64,000 nucleotides of DNA from the NCBI RefSeq assembly GCF_023336755.1, contig NZ_JALZWP010000015.1:1-64000 (forward strand), in the 5' to 3' direction. This document shows positions 25,575 to 35,709 of this stretch, piece after piece (position 1 is the first letter of the stretch; the number at the start of each line of letters is the position of its first letter). A model generated the notes under the pieces. That model ran no database searches, had not been told where the DNA came from, and saw only the letters and a list, made by a program, of their open reading frames with translations. The translations under genes and the position numbers were made by a program. This stretch comes from Roseinatronobacter domitianus (GTDB lineage: Bacteria > Pseudomonadota > Alphaproteobacteria > Rhodobacterales > Rhodobacteraceae).

Positions 25575-26395
25575 GGCGTTTCCGCCTCGAATGCGTCGAT
25601 CACGTCAATCGCCTCTTCGGCAGTGTCAACCATGTGAAACAGGTTCAGGTCATCCCGGCTGATCGTGCCTGCATCCGCCAACATTTCCCAGTTCACGACC
25701 TTTGACCAGAAATCGCGCCCGAACAGGATGAACGGCAGCTTCGCCATGCGCTTGGTCTGGATCAGGGTGAGTGCCTCGAATGTTTCATCCAGCGTGCCAA
25801 ACCCGCCCGGAAAGATTGCGATTGCCTTGGCACGCATCAAAAAATGCATCTTGCGAATGGCGAAATAGTGAAAGTTGAAGCACAGGTCGGGCGTTACATG
25901 CGCATTCGGCGCCTGTTCATGCGGCAGCACAATATTCAACCCCATGGAAACACCGCCCGCCTGCTCGGCCCCCAGATTGCCCGCTTCCATCACGCCCGGT
26001 CCACCGCCCGTGACAATGACATTCTCGCGGCCATAAGCCTGCACCGAGCGCAGGGTCATCGCATATGCGAATTTGCGCGCCTCTTCGTAAAAGCGGGACA
26101 ACTCGCCCAAAGCGGGCGTGCTGGCTTTCGCCGCATCCTCTGGCCGGGGAATGCGCGCGCCGCCGAACAAAACAATGGTCGACTGAATACCGCGTTCAGC
26201 CATCAGCAATTCGGGTTTCAGCAATTCCAGTTGCAACCGAACGGGGCGCAATTCGTCGCGCAAAAGGAAATCCGGGTCGCCAAATGCCAGCCGATACGCC
26301 GGGTGCCGCGTTTGCGCGGTATCTGGCACATCATCCCATCGGTCGATATCTTGTTTCGCGTCGGGAAAAATGCGTTGAGTGTCGCGGTCTTTCAA
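25571..26395 (-). CDS. LOG family protein (TIGR00730)
   Basis: 274 residues. The nucleotide-binding motifs GGGPGVMEAGN and PGGFGTLDETFEAL identify a LOG-type (lysine decarboxylase-like) protein; those tested hydrolyse nucleoside 5'-monophosphates, including cytokinin riboside monophosphates. This is the longer form with about 90 residues before the core. The start is a TTG at 26395 with GGAGAG four bases upstream. It converges on tsaC and is divergent from dapD; cellular role unknown. Confidence 0.87.
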   Translation of the reverse strand: MKDRDTQRIFPDAKQDIDRWDDVPDTAQTRHPAYRLAFGDPDFLLRDELRPVRLQLELLKPELLMAERGIQSTIVLFGGARIPRPEDAAKASTPALGELSRFYEEARKFAYAMTLRSVQAYGRENVIVTGGGPGVMEAGNLGAEQAGGVSMGLNIVLPHEQAPNAHVTPDLCFNFHYFAIRKMHFLMRAKAIAIFPGGFGTLDETFEALTLIQTKRMAKLPFILFGRDFWSKVVNWEMLADAGTISRDDLNLFHMVDTAEEAIDVIDAFEAETP

Positions 26396-26487
26396 AAGGC
26401 TCTCCGGGGGCTATGCGGGAATTGCGGTCAGCAGGTTGTAACGCTATAGGCGTTACATGCTGATGACCAGAGCCATGGAGTGCCCCA

Positions 26488-27318
26488 ATGACCGACAACG
26501 CCGCCCTAGAGTCCGCGATTGAAGCCGCGTGGGACGCCCGCGACACCATCACACCCGACACCAAGGGTAAGGCCCGCGACGCAATCGAGGATACGCTGAA
26601 CGCGCTCGACAGCGGCAAGCTGCGCGTGGCAGAGCGGCAGGAGAATGGCGACTGGCATGTGAACCAATGGGCCAAGAAAGCCGTGCTGCTGGGCTTTCGC
26701 CTGAAGGACATGGAAAAGCATGAGGGCGGCCCGCAAGGCGGCACCTGGTGGGACAAGGTCGACAGCAAGTTCGCCGACTGGAAGAAGAAGGAATGGAAAG
26801 ACGCGGGCTTTCGTGCCGTTCCCAACTGCATCGTGCGCAAATCGGCCTATATCGCGCCGGGCGTGGTGCTGATGCCGTCCTTCGTAAACCTTGGCGCCTA
26901 TGTCGATAGCGGCACGATGGTCGACACTTGGGCCACCGTGGGGTCATGCGCCCAGATCGGCAAAAACGTGCACCTGTCCGGCGGCGTGGGCATTGGCGGC
27001 GTGCTGGAACCGATGCAGGCCGGGCCGACCATTATTGAAGACAACTGCTTCATCGGCGCGCGCTCGGAAGTGGTCGAAGGCTGCATCGTGCGCGAAGGGT
27101 CGGTGCTGGGCATGGGTGTGTTCATCGGCAAATCCACCAAGATCGTCGACCGCGAAACCGGCAGCGTGACCTATGGCGAAGTGCCGCCCTATTCGGTGGT
27201 CGTGGCCGGGTCGATGCCGTCGAAAAACGGGATCAACCTGTATTGCGCAGTGATCGTGAAACGGGTGGATGCGCAGACCCGTTCGAAAACCGGGATTAAC
27301 GAATTGCTGCGCGACTGA
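26488..27318 (+). CDS. dapD: Tetrahydrodipicolinate N-succinyltransferase
   Basis: 276 residues. It transfers succinyl from succinyl-CoA to tetrahydrodipicolinate in lysine/diaminopimelate synthesis. An N-terminal helical domain ([15 protein letters not shown]) precedes left-handed beta-helix hexapeptide repeats ([45 protein letters not shown]), ending in [10 protein letters not shown]. Length is standard. Monocistronic; no other dap gene is in the window. The GC-rich hairpin after it serves the convergent gene. Confidence 0.96.
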   Translation: MTDNAALESAIEAAWDARDTITPDTKGKARDAIEDTLNALDSGKLRVAERQENGDWHVNQWAKKAVLLGFRLKDMEKHEGGPQGGTWWDKVDSKFADWKKKEWKDAGFRAVPNCIVRKSAYIAPGVVLMPSFVNLGAYVDSGTMVDTWATVGSCAQIGKNVHLSGGVGIGGVLEPMQAGPTIIEDNCFIGARSEVVEGCIVREGSVLGMGVFIGKSTKIVDRETGSVTYGEVPPYSVVVAGSMPSKNGINLYCAVIVKRVDAQTRSKTGINELLRD

Positions 27319-27322
27319 TCGC

Positions 27323-27349
27323 AAAACGGGGCGACTACCCGGTCGCCCC
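27323..27349 (-). terminator. Intrinsic terminator of the glycosyltransferase gene
   Basis: On the minus strand an 8-bp GC stem (GGGGCGAC / GTCGCCCC, 27328-27349, six-base loop) overlaps the end of the glycosyltransferase gene and is followed by GTTTT. It fills the 16-base gap to the convergent dapD. Confidence 0.6.
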
Positions 27350-28531
27350 CTCGAACAACGCTTTCAACCGTTTGGCGCTGACATCCAGATCGTGCCGTTG
27401 CTCTATTCGGGCGCGGGCGGTCTGACCCATAAGCGCCAAACGCTCTGGCGGCGTTGCCAGACATTTGCGCAAGCTCTCGGCAAGGGCCGAAATATCGCCT
27501 GCCGGGACCAGCCATCCGGCCTCGCGGTCGACCAGTTCCGGAATACCCGCGATATAGGTCGAAATGACGGGTCGCCCCAGCGCGAAGGCTTCCATGATAA
27601 CAATGGGCAGACCTTCGGCAAAACTGGGCAGCACCATCGCACGCCCACTGGCAAGCGCCGCTTTGACCGCGGCACCATCGGCCCAACCGCGCAACTCCAC
27701 GCTGTCCTGCAATCCGTGCTGCGCGATCAGCGCCTCAATCTGAGGTCGGGTTTCGCCGTCGCCAATCAACACAAGCCGCGCTTTCGGATGGGTTTGCACC
27801 AGCTCTGCCATGGCTTGCACCAACAAAACCTGCGCCTTTTGCGGACATAGCCGACCCACGCACACAAACGGCGCATCAGAAGGTGCTGGCGGGGCCGGCG
27901 TCATGTCAGTCAGGTCCACCCCGCAATGCACGACATGCAGCTTGTCCCAAATGCCCGCCCCCCCAGCCAGCGCCAAACGGGTGCGGGCGAATTGCGTAAT
28001 GGCAACGGCAAAGCGCGCACCGGCCAGCTTCAGCGCCAGCGACGACGCCTTGGGGTCGTCAAATTCATCCGGGCCATGCGCGGTAAAGGAAAACCCCGGC
28101 CCGCCAAGCCGATGGCACAGCAAGGCCACCGCAGCGGTGTTCGTGGTGAAATGCGCATGGATATGGTCGCAGCCTCTGGACGCGCGCTTTAGGTGCACCG
28201 CTTCCAGCAGATAGGCCACATGGCGCACCAAGGCCCCATGACCCGCCGCGCGCGCCATGGTCCACATGGCACCCAAAGCGCGCAGAACGCCAGTTGGATT
28301 GCGCAACGCTTCCGTCAGGAAGAACCCCAGCAGACGTAAAGCACCGGGGGCTAACAGGTAATGGGTGCGCGCGGCTTCGTCCTTGTCAGCGGATTCGACC
28401 AAGGCCTCGCCCCAAGGCCGGATCGCAAAACGCGCAATGCCGACGCCCAACGCGTCCAGCGCGCCAATTTCGCGGCGGATGAACGTGGCGCTCGTCACCG
28501 GGTAAGTGTTCATCAGATACCCGATGCGCAT
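27335..28531 (-). CDS. Glycosyltransferase family 4 (GT-B) protein
   Basis: 398 residues. N-terminal acceptor domain begins MRIGYLMNTYPVTSATFIRREI; the C-terminal donor domain has VCVGRLCPQKAQVLL, RLVLIGDGETRPQ and the sugar-nucleotide motif PSFAEGLPIVIMEAFALGRPV, which contains the EX7E glutamates. This is a retaining GT4 enzyme for a cell-surface polysaccharide or glycolipid; acceptor unknown. ATG 28531 is preferred over GTG 28537, since AAGGGG sits five bases ahead of the ATG. It follows the NDUFS4-like gene on the same strand. Confidence 0.88.
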   Translation of the reverse strand: MRIGYLMNTYPVTSATFIRREIGALDALGVGIARFAIRPWGEALVESADKDEAARTHYLLAPGALRLLGFFLTEALRNPTGVLRALGAMWTMARAAGHGALVRHVAYLLEAVHLKRASRGCDHIHAHFTTNTAAVALLCHRLGGPGFSFTAHGPDEFDDPKASSLALKLAGARFAVAITQFARTRLALAGGAGIWDKLHVVHCGVDLTDMTPAPPAPSDAPFVCVGRLCPQKAQVLLVQAMAELVQTHPKARLVLIGDGETRPQIEALIAQHGLQDSVELRGWADGAAVKAALASGRAMVLPSFAEGLPIVIMEAFALGRPVISTYIAGIPELVDREAGWLVPAGDISALAESLRKCLATPPERLALMGQTARARIEQRHDLDVSAKRLKALFEGATG

Positions 28532-28554
28532 GGCCACCCCTTCCGGTCAGACTG

Positions 28555-28866
28555 TCAGTGCGTCCAGACCTGACGGCGCGATGTTGCGAAATTCTCGGCG
28601 TAGCCGGTAGGGCGAATGTTCGGCCGGCGTGTTTTGGGTTCGACCACGGTGTAGTCGATGCCGTGGGCCTTGGCATAAGCCTCGGCACTGTCGCGGTTGT
28701 CGAAACGCAGCGTAACCTGACTGTCCATATCGCCCGAACTGGTCCACCCCATCAATGGATCAATCTTGCGCGCCTGCGACGGGGCAAAGGACAAGACCCA
28801 TTGCTTTGTCTTGGCCGTGCCAGATTGCATGGCATTACGGGCGGGGCGGTAAATTCGTGCGCGCAT
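28555..28866 (-). CDS. NDUFS4-like NADH dehydrogenase subunit (ETC complex I subunit)
   Basis: 103 residues matching the ETC complex I subunit conserved region: [58 protein letters not shown] and the C-terminal [15 protein letters not shown]. This is the bacterial counterpart of the mitochondrial 18-kDa subunit (NDUFS4), found in alphaproteobacteria and stabilising the hydrophilic arm of complex I. A much longer frame is open upstream but carries no homology; the ATG at 28866 gives the family start. The 205 bases up to the ABC transporter hold no gene I can support. Confidence 0.92.
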   Translation of the reverse strand: MRARIYRPARNAMQSGTAKTKQWVLSFAPSQARKIDPLMGWTSSGDMDSQVTLRFDNRDSAEAYAKAHGIDYTVVEPKTRRPNIRPTGYAENFATSRRQVWTH

Positions 28867-29071
28867 GGTATGGACCCTATTCCGAACTTGGCCTGTTATC
28901 GTGCCAAAGCCTCGTATTTGCAAGCCTGTGCGATGGTACAGACAGGAAGGTCCCGCTGAAAGGAGGGAACGAGGAGTAAGTCTTCCGAGACGGGGTGATC
29001 CCCCTGCCTGCATGACACAAGCTAGAGGCACACAGCGCCTTGGGCAACAAAAATGTAAACAGGATACATGT

Positions 29072-30082
29072 TTAGGCCATCTCGCCAACTTGTCCGGCAA
29101 AGTGGCAAGCAGCCTCTCCTGTCGGTGTGGCGCGGGGCATCGGCGTCTGGGCCTTGCAGATATCCTGCGCCAGCGGGCAGCGCGGATTAAACGCACAACC
29201 AGAGGGCGGGTCGATGGGGTTGGGGATTTCGCCCAGGACCGGCTTGCGCCTCCGCCCAGACAGCGCAAGGTCTGGCACGGCATCAAGCAACATGCGCGTA
29301 TAGGGATGCTGCGGTTCGACAAACAGGCGCTTGGCGTCCGCCACCTCGACCAGACGGCCCAGGTAGAGCACCCCGATTCGGTTCGCCATGTGGCGCACGA
29401 CGGACAGATCATGGCTGATTAGAAGATAGGTCAGGCCAAATTCATCCTGCAAATCACGCATCAGATTCAGGATTTGCGCCTGCACCGACACATCCAACGC
29501 CGACGTGGGCTCGTCACAAACAATGAACTCTGGCTTCGAGGACAGCGCCCGCGCAATCGCAATGCGCTGACGTTGCCCGCCGGAAAACTCATGTGGGAAT
29601 TTGGCGGCATCGGCGGCGGACAGGCCCACCACGTCCAGCAAGCGATCAACCTCTCGAGTGATCTCTGGCCCTTTGAGCAGGCCAAACGTCACAATGGGCT
29701 CGGCCACGATATCGCGCACCCGCCAGCGCGGGTTCAGGCTGGCAAACGGGTCTTGAAAGATCATCTGGAAACGACGACGCAGCGCGCGCATATCGGCCCC
29801 GCTGGCAAAATCCATTTCTTCCCCATCAAAACGAATATGCCCGGCAGACGGTGCCAGCAGCCCCACGATCATCTTGGCGATGGTCGATTTTCCAGACCCC
29901 GATTCGCCGACCAGAGCAAAGGTTTCGCCCTTGTTGATCTGGAAACTGACATCGGCATTCGCGGTCAGGAATTGCTTGCCCTCACGCTCTAGCACGCGGT
30001 TCAACCACGGTTTGGAAATGTCGAAACGCCGCGTCAGGCCGTCGACCTGCACCAGCGGACCGGTCATCTGTAAGTCAGTCAT
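29072..30082 (-). CDS. Peptide/nickel-type ABC transporter ATPase (DppF-like)
   Basis: 336 residues. Walker [10 protein letters not shown], signature [15 protein letters not shown], Walker [13 protein letters not shown] and the C-terminal oligopeptide-transporter extension with the cysteine motif [15 protein letters not shown]. Last gene of the six-gene operon; its ATG (30082) overlaps the TGA of the preceding ATPase gene. The paired ATPases power import through the two permeases encoded upstream. Confidence 0.92.
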   Translation of the reverse strand: MTDLQMTGPLVQVDGLTRRFDISKPWLNRVLEREGKQFLTANADVSFQINKGETFALVGESGSGKSTIAKMIVGLLAPSAGHIRFDGEEMDFASGADMRALRRRFQMIFQDPFASLNPRWRVRDIVAEPIVTFGLLKGPEITREVDRLLDVVGLSAADAAKFPHEFSGGQRQRIAIARALSSKPEFIVCDEPTSALDVSVQAQILNLMRDLQDEFGLTYLLISHDLSVVRHMANRIGVLYLGRLVEVADAKRLFVEPQHPYTRMLLDAVPDLALSGRRRKPVLGEIPNPIDPPSGCAFNPRCPLAQDICKAQTPMPRATPTGEAACHFAGQVGEMA

Positions 30083-31056
30083 GCCCCGCCCTCCTCTGTC
30101 AGCCAGCAGGCAACTTCGTGCTGTGGGGCCGCCTGACGCAACACCGGCCGCTCGCGGTAGCAATGATCGAACACATGCGCGCAGCGCGGATTGAACGCGC
30201 AGCCCGTCGGAATCGAGTTCAGGCGCGGCATGGCACCGGGGATTTGCACCAAGCGGTCGCTTGTCTGTTCCAGCGTCGGAATCGCGCCCATCAGCCCCGC
30301 CGTGTAGGGGTGGCGGGCGTGCTGGATCACGTCTCGGACTGGCCCAATCTCGGCCACGCGGCCCGCATAAAGCACCGCGACGCGATCAGCGGTTTCCGCA
30401 ATCACGCCCATATCATGTGTAATCAGCATGACAGACGCGCCACGTTCGGCGCAAATTTCCTTTAAAACATCGATGATCTGCGCTTGGACCGACACATCCA
30501 AAGCTGTGGTCGGTTCATCTGCGATCACCAGTTCGGGTTCTGCCGCCAAGGCCAGCGCAATGACCACGCGCTGCCGCATCCCGCCAGAGAAATGGTGCGG
30601 GTAGTCATCTATCCGGCGCGCGGCGGCGGGGATGCCAACACGGTCCAGCAGCGCCACGGCACGTTTGCGGGCGTCCGCCTCTGACACGTCCATATGTGTG
30701 CGGATGGTCTGGATCAGTTGCTGCGCCACCGTGTAAAGCGGGTTCAGGCTGGTCAGCGGGTCTTGGAACACCATGCCAATGCGGCGACCGCGAATGCGGC
30801 GCATCTGCTCATAAGACAGGTTGTCGATCCGCGCGCCCCGCAGCCGAATTTCACCGCCCGCAATGCGCCCCGGCGGTTCCAGCAGGCCAATGATCGCGGC
30901 CCCGGTCAGCGACTTGCCGGCACCCGATTCGCCGACCATGCCCAGCACCTCGCCCGGCCCGATGTCGAAGGACACTTGGTCCAGCGCGCGCAGGGTGCCA
31001 TGGCGCGTGGGGAATTCCACGACCAGATCACGAACGGACAGAAGTGGTTCTTTCAT
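30079..31056 (-). CDS. Peptide/nickel-type ABC transporter ATPase (DppD-like)
   Basis: 325 residues. Walker A GESGAGKS, signature FSGGMRQRVVIALAL, Walker B LVIADEPTTALD, and the C-terminal [15 protein letters not shown] extension of the OppD/DppD family. I start at ATG 31056, which has GGGGA five bases upstream; an ATG at 31071 that overlaps the permease stop is also possible. Its stop overlaps the start of the next ATPase gene (ATGA). Confidence 0.92.
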   Translation of the reverse strand: MKEPLLSVRDLVVEFPTRHGTLRALDQVSFDIGPGEVLGMVGESGAGKSLTGAAIIGLLEPPGRIAGGEIRLRGARIDNLSYEQMRRIRGRRIGMVFQDPLTSLNPLYTVAQQLIQTIRTHMDVSEADARKRAVALLDRVGIPAAARRIDDYPHHFSGGMRQRVVIALALAAEPELVIADEPTTALDVSVQAQIIDVLKEICAERGASVMLITHDMGVIAETADRVAVLYAGRVAEIGPVRDVIQHARHPYTAGLMGAIPTLEQTSDRLVQIPGAMPRLNSIPTGCAFNPRCAHVFDHCYRERPVLRQAAPQHEVACWLTEEGGA

Positions 31057-31070
31057 TTTGTCCCCGGTCA

Positions 31071-32003
31071 TTAGCGCAGCCTCGGGTTCAGCGCGTCGCG
31101 CAGCCAGTCGCCCAGCAGGTTGACCGACAAGGCCAGCGCCAGCAGGGCAATGGACGGAAACAGCAAGATCCACCACTCGCCCGAAAACAGATATTGCTGG
31201 CCAATGCGGATCAGCGTGCCAAGCGAGGGTTGCGTGGGTGGAACGCCGACACCAAGGAAGGACAGCGTGGCTTCCGCGATGATCGCCAGCGCCAGCCCAA
31301 TCGTGCCGATGACCAGCACCGGTCCCATCACGTTGGGCAGGATATGCCGGATCAGTATTTTCGCCGGATGCGCGCCGACCACGCGGGCGGCCTGCACATA
31401 TTCCTTCGATTTCTCGACCATGGTCGCGCCGCGCACAACGCGCGCGAATTGCACCCAGTCGGACAGACCAATCGCCACGATCAGCACCCAGATCGCCATG
31501 GTTTCACGGTAGGCAGGCGGGATCAGCCCGCGCGCCACCCCGAAAATCAGCAGCGCGATCAGGATGGACGGGAAGGATAATTGCACATCAGCAATGCGCA
31601 TCAGCAGCCCATCGACCCAGCCGCCGCGATAGCCCGCGATCAGCCCCAGCGTAATGCCCAGAACCATGGCGAACAGAACCGCCGACAGCCCGACGAAGAG
31701 CGAAATCCGGGTGCCATACAGGATGGTCGACAGCACATCGCGGCCTTGGTTGTCGGTGCCAAGGATATAGCTGTTGCCGGTAAAAGCATTAGGTTCCATC
31801 GGCGCTGTGAACCCGTCCATCAGGTTCAGTTGCGATGGATCATAGGGATTGGTCGGCGCCAACCACGGGGCGAACACAGCCGCCAGCGCGATCAGCGCCA
31901 CCACAAACCCCGCGACAATCGCTACGGGCGAATGGCGGAAAGACCACATGATGTCGCTGTCCCAGATTCGGGCGAAGCGGGATTGGGTATCGGTTGTCAT
32001 CAT
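31071..32003 (-). CDS. ABC transporter permease (DppC-like)
   Basis: 310 residues, with one N-terminal helix (SPVAIVAGFVVALIALAAVFAPWLAP cut across residues 26-50), an extracytoplasmic segment (ILGTDNQGRDVLSTILYGTRISL) and five further helices. The EAA loop for ATPase docking reads EYVQAARVVGAHPAKILIRH. This is the OppC/DppC type. It follows the DppB-like gene after six bases. Confidence 0.9.
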   Translation of the reverse strand: MMTTDTQSRFARIWDSDIMWSFRHSPVAIVAGFVVALIALAAVFAPWLAPTNPYDPSQLNLMDGFTAPMEPNAFTGNSYILGTDNQGRDVLSTILYGTRISLFVGLSAVLFAMVLGITLGLIAGYRGGWVDGLLMRIADVQLSFPSILIALLIFGVARGLIPPAYRETMAIWVLIVAIGLSDWVQFARVVRGATMVEKSKEYVQAARVVGAHPAKILIRHILPNVMGPVLVIGTIGLALAIIAEATLSFLGVGVPPTQPSLGTLIRIGQQYLFSGEWWILLFPSIALLALALSVNLLGDWLRDALNPRLR

Positions 32004-32009
32004 GCCCCC

Positions 32010-32996
32010 TTAATGCCCGGCGCCCGCGCGTTCCACGCGCAAGCGCGGGTCCACCGCGTAATACAGAAGGTCTACGATCAGGTTGATGACCACGAAGATA
32101 ACCGCGATCAACATAAGGTAAGCGGCCATGACCGGCACGTCGACAAAGCGGACAGAGTTGATGAACAACGCCCCCACCCCCGGCCACTGGAACACGGTTT
32201 CGGTAATGATGGCAAAGGCGATGATCGCGCCAAGCTGAAGCCCGGTGATGGTGATAACCGGCACCATGGTGTTCTTCAACGCATGGCCGAAATGGATCGC
32301 GCGGTTCGACAAGCCCCGCGCACGCGCGAATTTGATGTAATCGGTGCGCAGAACTTCCAGCATCTCGGCCCGGACCAGCCGCATGATGAGCGTCATCTGG
32401 TACAGCCCCAGCGTGATCGCGGGCAGAATAAGCGACGCGCGGCCGGAGGGTGTCAGGAACCCCGTGCTCCACCAACTGCCAAGGTCCACGACCTCTCCCC
32501 GCCCGAAACTGGGCAGCCATTGCAGTTCCACGGCGAATAACCAGATCAACAGCACCCCGATCAGGAAGGTCGGCAAAGACACGCCGATCAGCGAAACGCT
32601 CATGATCGTGGTCGACAGCCAGCCCCGACGGTTGAGCGCGGTATAGACGCCAAACCCGACACCGAACACGAAAGCCAGCACGCCCGACACCAGTGCCAGC
32701 TCCAGCGTGGCAGGCAGGCGCGACAGGATCAGTTCCATCACCGGCTGTTGCAGGCGATAGGATATGCCGAAATCACCCTGCACGGCGCGGCTGACGAAAT
32801 CGAAAAACTGCACGATGAAAGGGTCGTTAAGGCCCAGCCGTTCGCGCAAAGCCTCGCGGTCGGCAATGGTGGCTTCCTGCCCCATCATGGTCGAAATCGG
32901 GTCGCCGACATAGCGAAACAGCGCAAAGGACACCAGTGCCACGACCAACATGACGACCAAAGATTGCAAAATCCGGCGAAGGATGAAGGCCAGCAT
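32010..32996 (-). CDS. ABC transporter permease (DppB-like)
   Basis: 328 residues with six membrane helices, opening LAFILRRILQSLVVMLVVAL as usual for OppB/DppB, with the motif RERLGLNDPFIVQFFDF and EAA loop DYIKFARARGLSNRAIHFGH. It pairs with the DppC-like permease that follows. 76 bases separate it from the binding protein gene. Confidence 0.91.
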   Translation of the reverse strand: MLAFILRRILQSLVVMLVVALVSFALFRYVGDPISTMMGQEATIADREALRERLGLNDPFIVQFFDFVSRAVQGDFGISYRLQQPVMELILSRLPATLELALVSGVLAFVFGVGFGVYTALNRRGWLSTTIMSVSLIGVSLPTFLIGVLLIWLFAVELQWLPSFGRGEVVDLGSWWSTGFLTPSGRASLILPAITLGLYQMTLIMRLVRAEMLEVLRTDYIKFARARGLSNRAIHFGHALKNTMVPVITITGLQLGAIIAFAIITETVFQWPGVGALFINSVRFVDVPVMAAYLMLIAVIFVVINLIVDLLYYAVDPRLRVERAGAGH

Positions 32997-33072
32997 AATG
33001 TGCCCCTATACGCGAAAAAGGAAACGCGCGCGGGGCCATTCAAGCACCGCGCGCGCATAGACTGTTCAAAGG

Positions 33073-34674
33073 TCAGTCAAAGGTGACATCGCTCATGGCA
33101 GGCTGGTTTTCCGGGTGGACGGCCAAGTTGATCCCCTCACGCATCGCATAAGCGAGCGTCTGGTTATGGATCGGCAGGAACACACGATCTTCCTGCAACT
33201 GCGCCCAGACATCTGCGATCATGGCATCACGCGCGTCCAGGTCGGTTTCAACGGCCATCGCCTGAATCAGAGCATCCACTTCCGGGTTGGAATAGCGAGA
33301 GCCGTTCCAGCCGCCGCGCGCGCCTTCGGTCGAATGCACAAGGAAATCGAACACATACTGGCTGTCGAATGTCGGAACACCCCAGCCCAGCAGGTAGAAA
33401 TCGGTTTCCCGGTTCTGGATCAGGGGGAAGTGCATGGAACGGGTCTGCGACACAAGGTTCACATTGATCCCGATCCGCGCCAGCATCCCGACCAGCGCCT
33501 GAGAGATCGCCTCGTCGTTCAGGTAGCGGTCATTGGGCGTGTGCAGATCGACAGAGAAGCCATCCGCATAGCCCGCTTCCGCCATCAGCGCCTGCGCGCG
33601 CTCAATATCTGGGGCGCTGTAGGCGTCCAGCTCTTCGGTCCAGCCATTCACGAACGGAGGCATGGTAACACCCGTCGGCAGCGACTGACCGCGCATCACG
33701 ACCTGACGGATCGCATCACGGTCAACCGCCATATGCATCGCTTCGCGCACCAGTGGGTTGGCAAAGGGGTTGCCATCGACGCTGGCGGTTAGCAGGTCTT
33801 CCGACCCCATGTCATAGGCAAAGAAGATGGTGCGGTTTTCCGGGCCGAATTCCACCTTCAGACCATCGGTCTGTTCCAGACGGGCAATATCCTGCACCGG
33901 CACGTCCTGCACGATGTCCACTTCGCCCGACAGCAGTGCCGCGACACGCGTCGCAGCCTCGGCGATGGGGGTGTAGATAATCTCGGTCACTTGTGGGGCG
34001 TCGTCCCAGTGGCCCTCGAACACCTGCAACACGGTGCGCACTTCGGGGTCACGCTCGACCAGCGTGTAGGGGCCGGTGCCGTTGGCGTTGCGCACGGCGA
34101 AATTCTCTTCGCCAGCAGCAAAATCCTGCGCGGTCAGCGCGTCATTCGCTTCGGCCCAAGCCTTGGACATGATGAACGTGTTGGTCAGGTTCTGCACATA
34201 AAGCGGTGCCGGACCTTCGGTCTTGATATGCACCGTCATCGCATCGGGTGCCGTCACATCGACCACACCGGCATGAAGACCCTTCATATCCGACGTCTCG
34301 CCCCGCGCGCGGTTTAGCGAAAACACGACATCTTCGGCAGTCAGCGCGCTGCCGTCGTGGAACGTCACGCCATCACGCAGGGTAAAGACCCAGACCGTGC
34401 TGTCATCGGGGTGGATGCCCCATTCCACTGCCAGGCGTGGAGTCAGCGAGCCATCGGTGGCGCGACCCACCAGCGTCTCATAAATATGATGCGCCAGCGT
34501 ATGCGTTGGGCCTTCGTTCTGGCTGTGCGGGTCCAGCGTCAGGGCGTCGCCAACGCGCGCCCAGCGAATGGTTTCAGCACTGGCCGCAGCCAGCCCAAGG
34601 CCCAGCGCAAGCGCCGAGACAGAGGCCATACGCAACGCGCCACCAAGGCCGGTGCGGAAGGAAATGGCAGTCAT
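33073..34674 (-). CDS. ABC transporter substrate-binding protein, SBP family 5
   Basis: About 533 residues. A signal peptide (LALGLGLAAASA) precedes a family 5 peptide/nickel-type binding protein: IRWARVGDALTLDPHSQNEG, VTFHDGSALTAEDVVFSLNR, AVRNANGTGPYTLVERDPE and the C-terminal VFLPIHNQTLAYAMREG. The ligand is not evident; the neighbouring BKACE enzyme hints at a carboxylate or amino-acid-like compound rather than peptides. Two in-frame ATGs lie six bases apart (34680 and 34674); GGGAG is spaced for the second, which I use. Confidence 0.9.
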   Translation of the reverse strand: MTAISFRTGLGGALRMASVSALALGLGLAAASAETIRWARVGDALTLDPHSQNEGPTHTLAHHIYETLVGRATDGSLTPRLAVEWGIHPDDSTVWVFTLRDGVTFHDGSALTAEDVVFSLNRARGETSDMKGLHAGVVDVTAPDAMTVHIKTEGPAPLYVQNLTNTFIMSKAWAEANDALTAQDFAAGEENFAVRNANGTGPYTLVERDPEVRTVLQVFEGHWDDAPQVTEIIYTPIAEAATRVAALLSGEVDIVQDVPVQDIARLEQTDGLKVEFGPENRTIFFAYDMGSEDLLTASVDGNPFANPLVREAMHMAVDRDAIRQVVMRGQSLPTGVTMPPFVNGWTEELDAYSAPDIERAQALMAEAGYADGFSVDLHTPNDRYLNDEAISQALVGMLARIGINVNLVSQTRSMHFPLIQNRETDFYLLGWGVPTFDSQYVFDFLVHSTEGARGGWNGSRYSNPEVDALIQAMAVETDLDARDAMIADVWAQLQEDRVFLPIHNQTLAYAMREGINLAVHPENQPAMSDVTFD

Positions 34675-34816
34675 GTTCATTCTCCCATGTCGTTTTTCTT
34701 TGTTGGTCCCTGCATGGCAAAGCGGTGCCCGGCCACACGGAATAAGCACAGGTTGCCAGCACATATGCCGCAAGTCGAGAGGGAAAGCCGCTTTCGCAGC
34801 GTAAACCCCTGATCGC

Positions 34817-35656
34817 TTAACGGTTACGCGCGGGGCGCAGCCCAAGCATCTGGCGCGCCTGCGCAGGTGTGGCAACGGGGCGGTCATATTTCGCACATAG
34901 ATCAACCGTGCGCACGACCAGCGCGGCGTTTGACGGGGCCAACATAGTCCGGTCCAGCCGGACGTTATCCTCCAGCCCGGTGCGGGTATGCCCGCCGCGC
35001 GCAATAGCCCATTCATTGACCACAATCTGCCCCGCGCCAATGCCGGCAGCACACCACAGCGCATCGGGGGCATAGCGGTTCAGGGTTTCGATGTAGAAAT
35101 CGAGCACCCGTTCATCGACCGGCATGGCGTTTTTCACACCCATCACGAATTGCACATAAAGCGGCCGCGCCAAACGCCCATCATCGGCCATGCGCGCTGC
35201 CTGGATGATATGCGACAGGTCGAACGCCTCTATTTCCGGGATCACGTCATACATGCGCATTTCCGATGCCAGCCAATCGACCAGATCTGGCGGGTTCTCA
35301 TATACGCGCGTGGGAAAGTTGTTCGAGCCGACAGAAAGCGAGGCCATGTCGGGTCGCAACGGCAACATGCCACCGCGCGCGACCCCTGCCCCCGACCGCC
35401 CACCGGTCGAAAGCTGCACGATCATGCCGGGGCAATGCTGTTCAATCCCGCCCATCAACGCTGCAAAGCGGTCCGGGTCGGATGTCGGCGCGCCATCATC
35501 GTCACGCACATGGCAATGTGCGATGGCCGCCCCGGCTTCGAACGCGGCATGGGTGCTTTCGATCTGCTCTGCCACTGTGATTGGCACGGCCGGGTTGTCG
35601 GCCTTGGTCGGGACAGAGCCGGTGATCGCCACGGCGATGATGCAAGGTGTCGTCAT
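34817..35656 (-). CDS. Beta-keto acid cleavage enzyme (BKACE, DUF849)
   Basis: 279 residues. BKACE enzymes condense a beta-keto acid with acetyl-CoA and split it to acetoacetate and a new acyl-CoA; 3-keto-5-aminohexanoate cleavage enzyme (Kce) is the type member. Metal-ligand motifs are visible in AIAHCHVRDDDG and ARGGHTRTGLEDN; AVAITGSVPTKADNP is the N-terminal signature. It is the first gene of the operon with the ABC importer, which suggests the imported compound or a product of it is the substrate. Dehydrocarnitine-type or other beta-keto acids are possibilities; nothing in the sequence decides. Confidence 0.9.
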   Translation of the reverse strand: MTTPCIIAVAITGSVPTKADNPAVPITVAEQIESTHAAFEAGAAIAHCHVRDDDGAPTSDPDRFAALMGGIEQHCPGMIVQLSTGGRSGAGVARGGMLPLRPDMASLSVGSNNFPTRVYENPPDLVDWLASEMRMYDVIPEIEAFDLSHIIQAARMADDGRLARPLYVQFVMGVKNAMPVDERVLDFYIETLNRYAPDALWCAAGIGAGQIVVNEWAIARGGHTRTGLEDNVRLDRTMLAPSNAALVVRTVDLCAKYDRPVATPAQARQMLGLRPARNR

Positions 35657-35709
35657 GTCAGAAACTTCCGTTTAGCTTGCCGCACACTGGCTCGGAATAC
35701 CATTCCGTT

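Noticed and set aside
29056-29074. AU-rich terminator of the ABC operon (TAAACA / TGTTTA followed by ATTTTT on the minus strand)
   Set aside because: The stem is only 6 bp of mostly A-T pairs and overlaps the stop codon; too weak to list.
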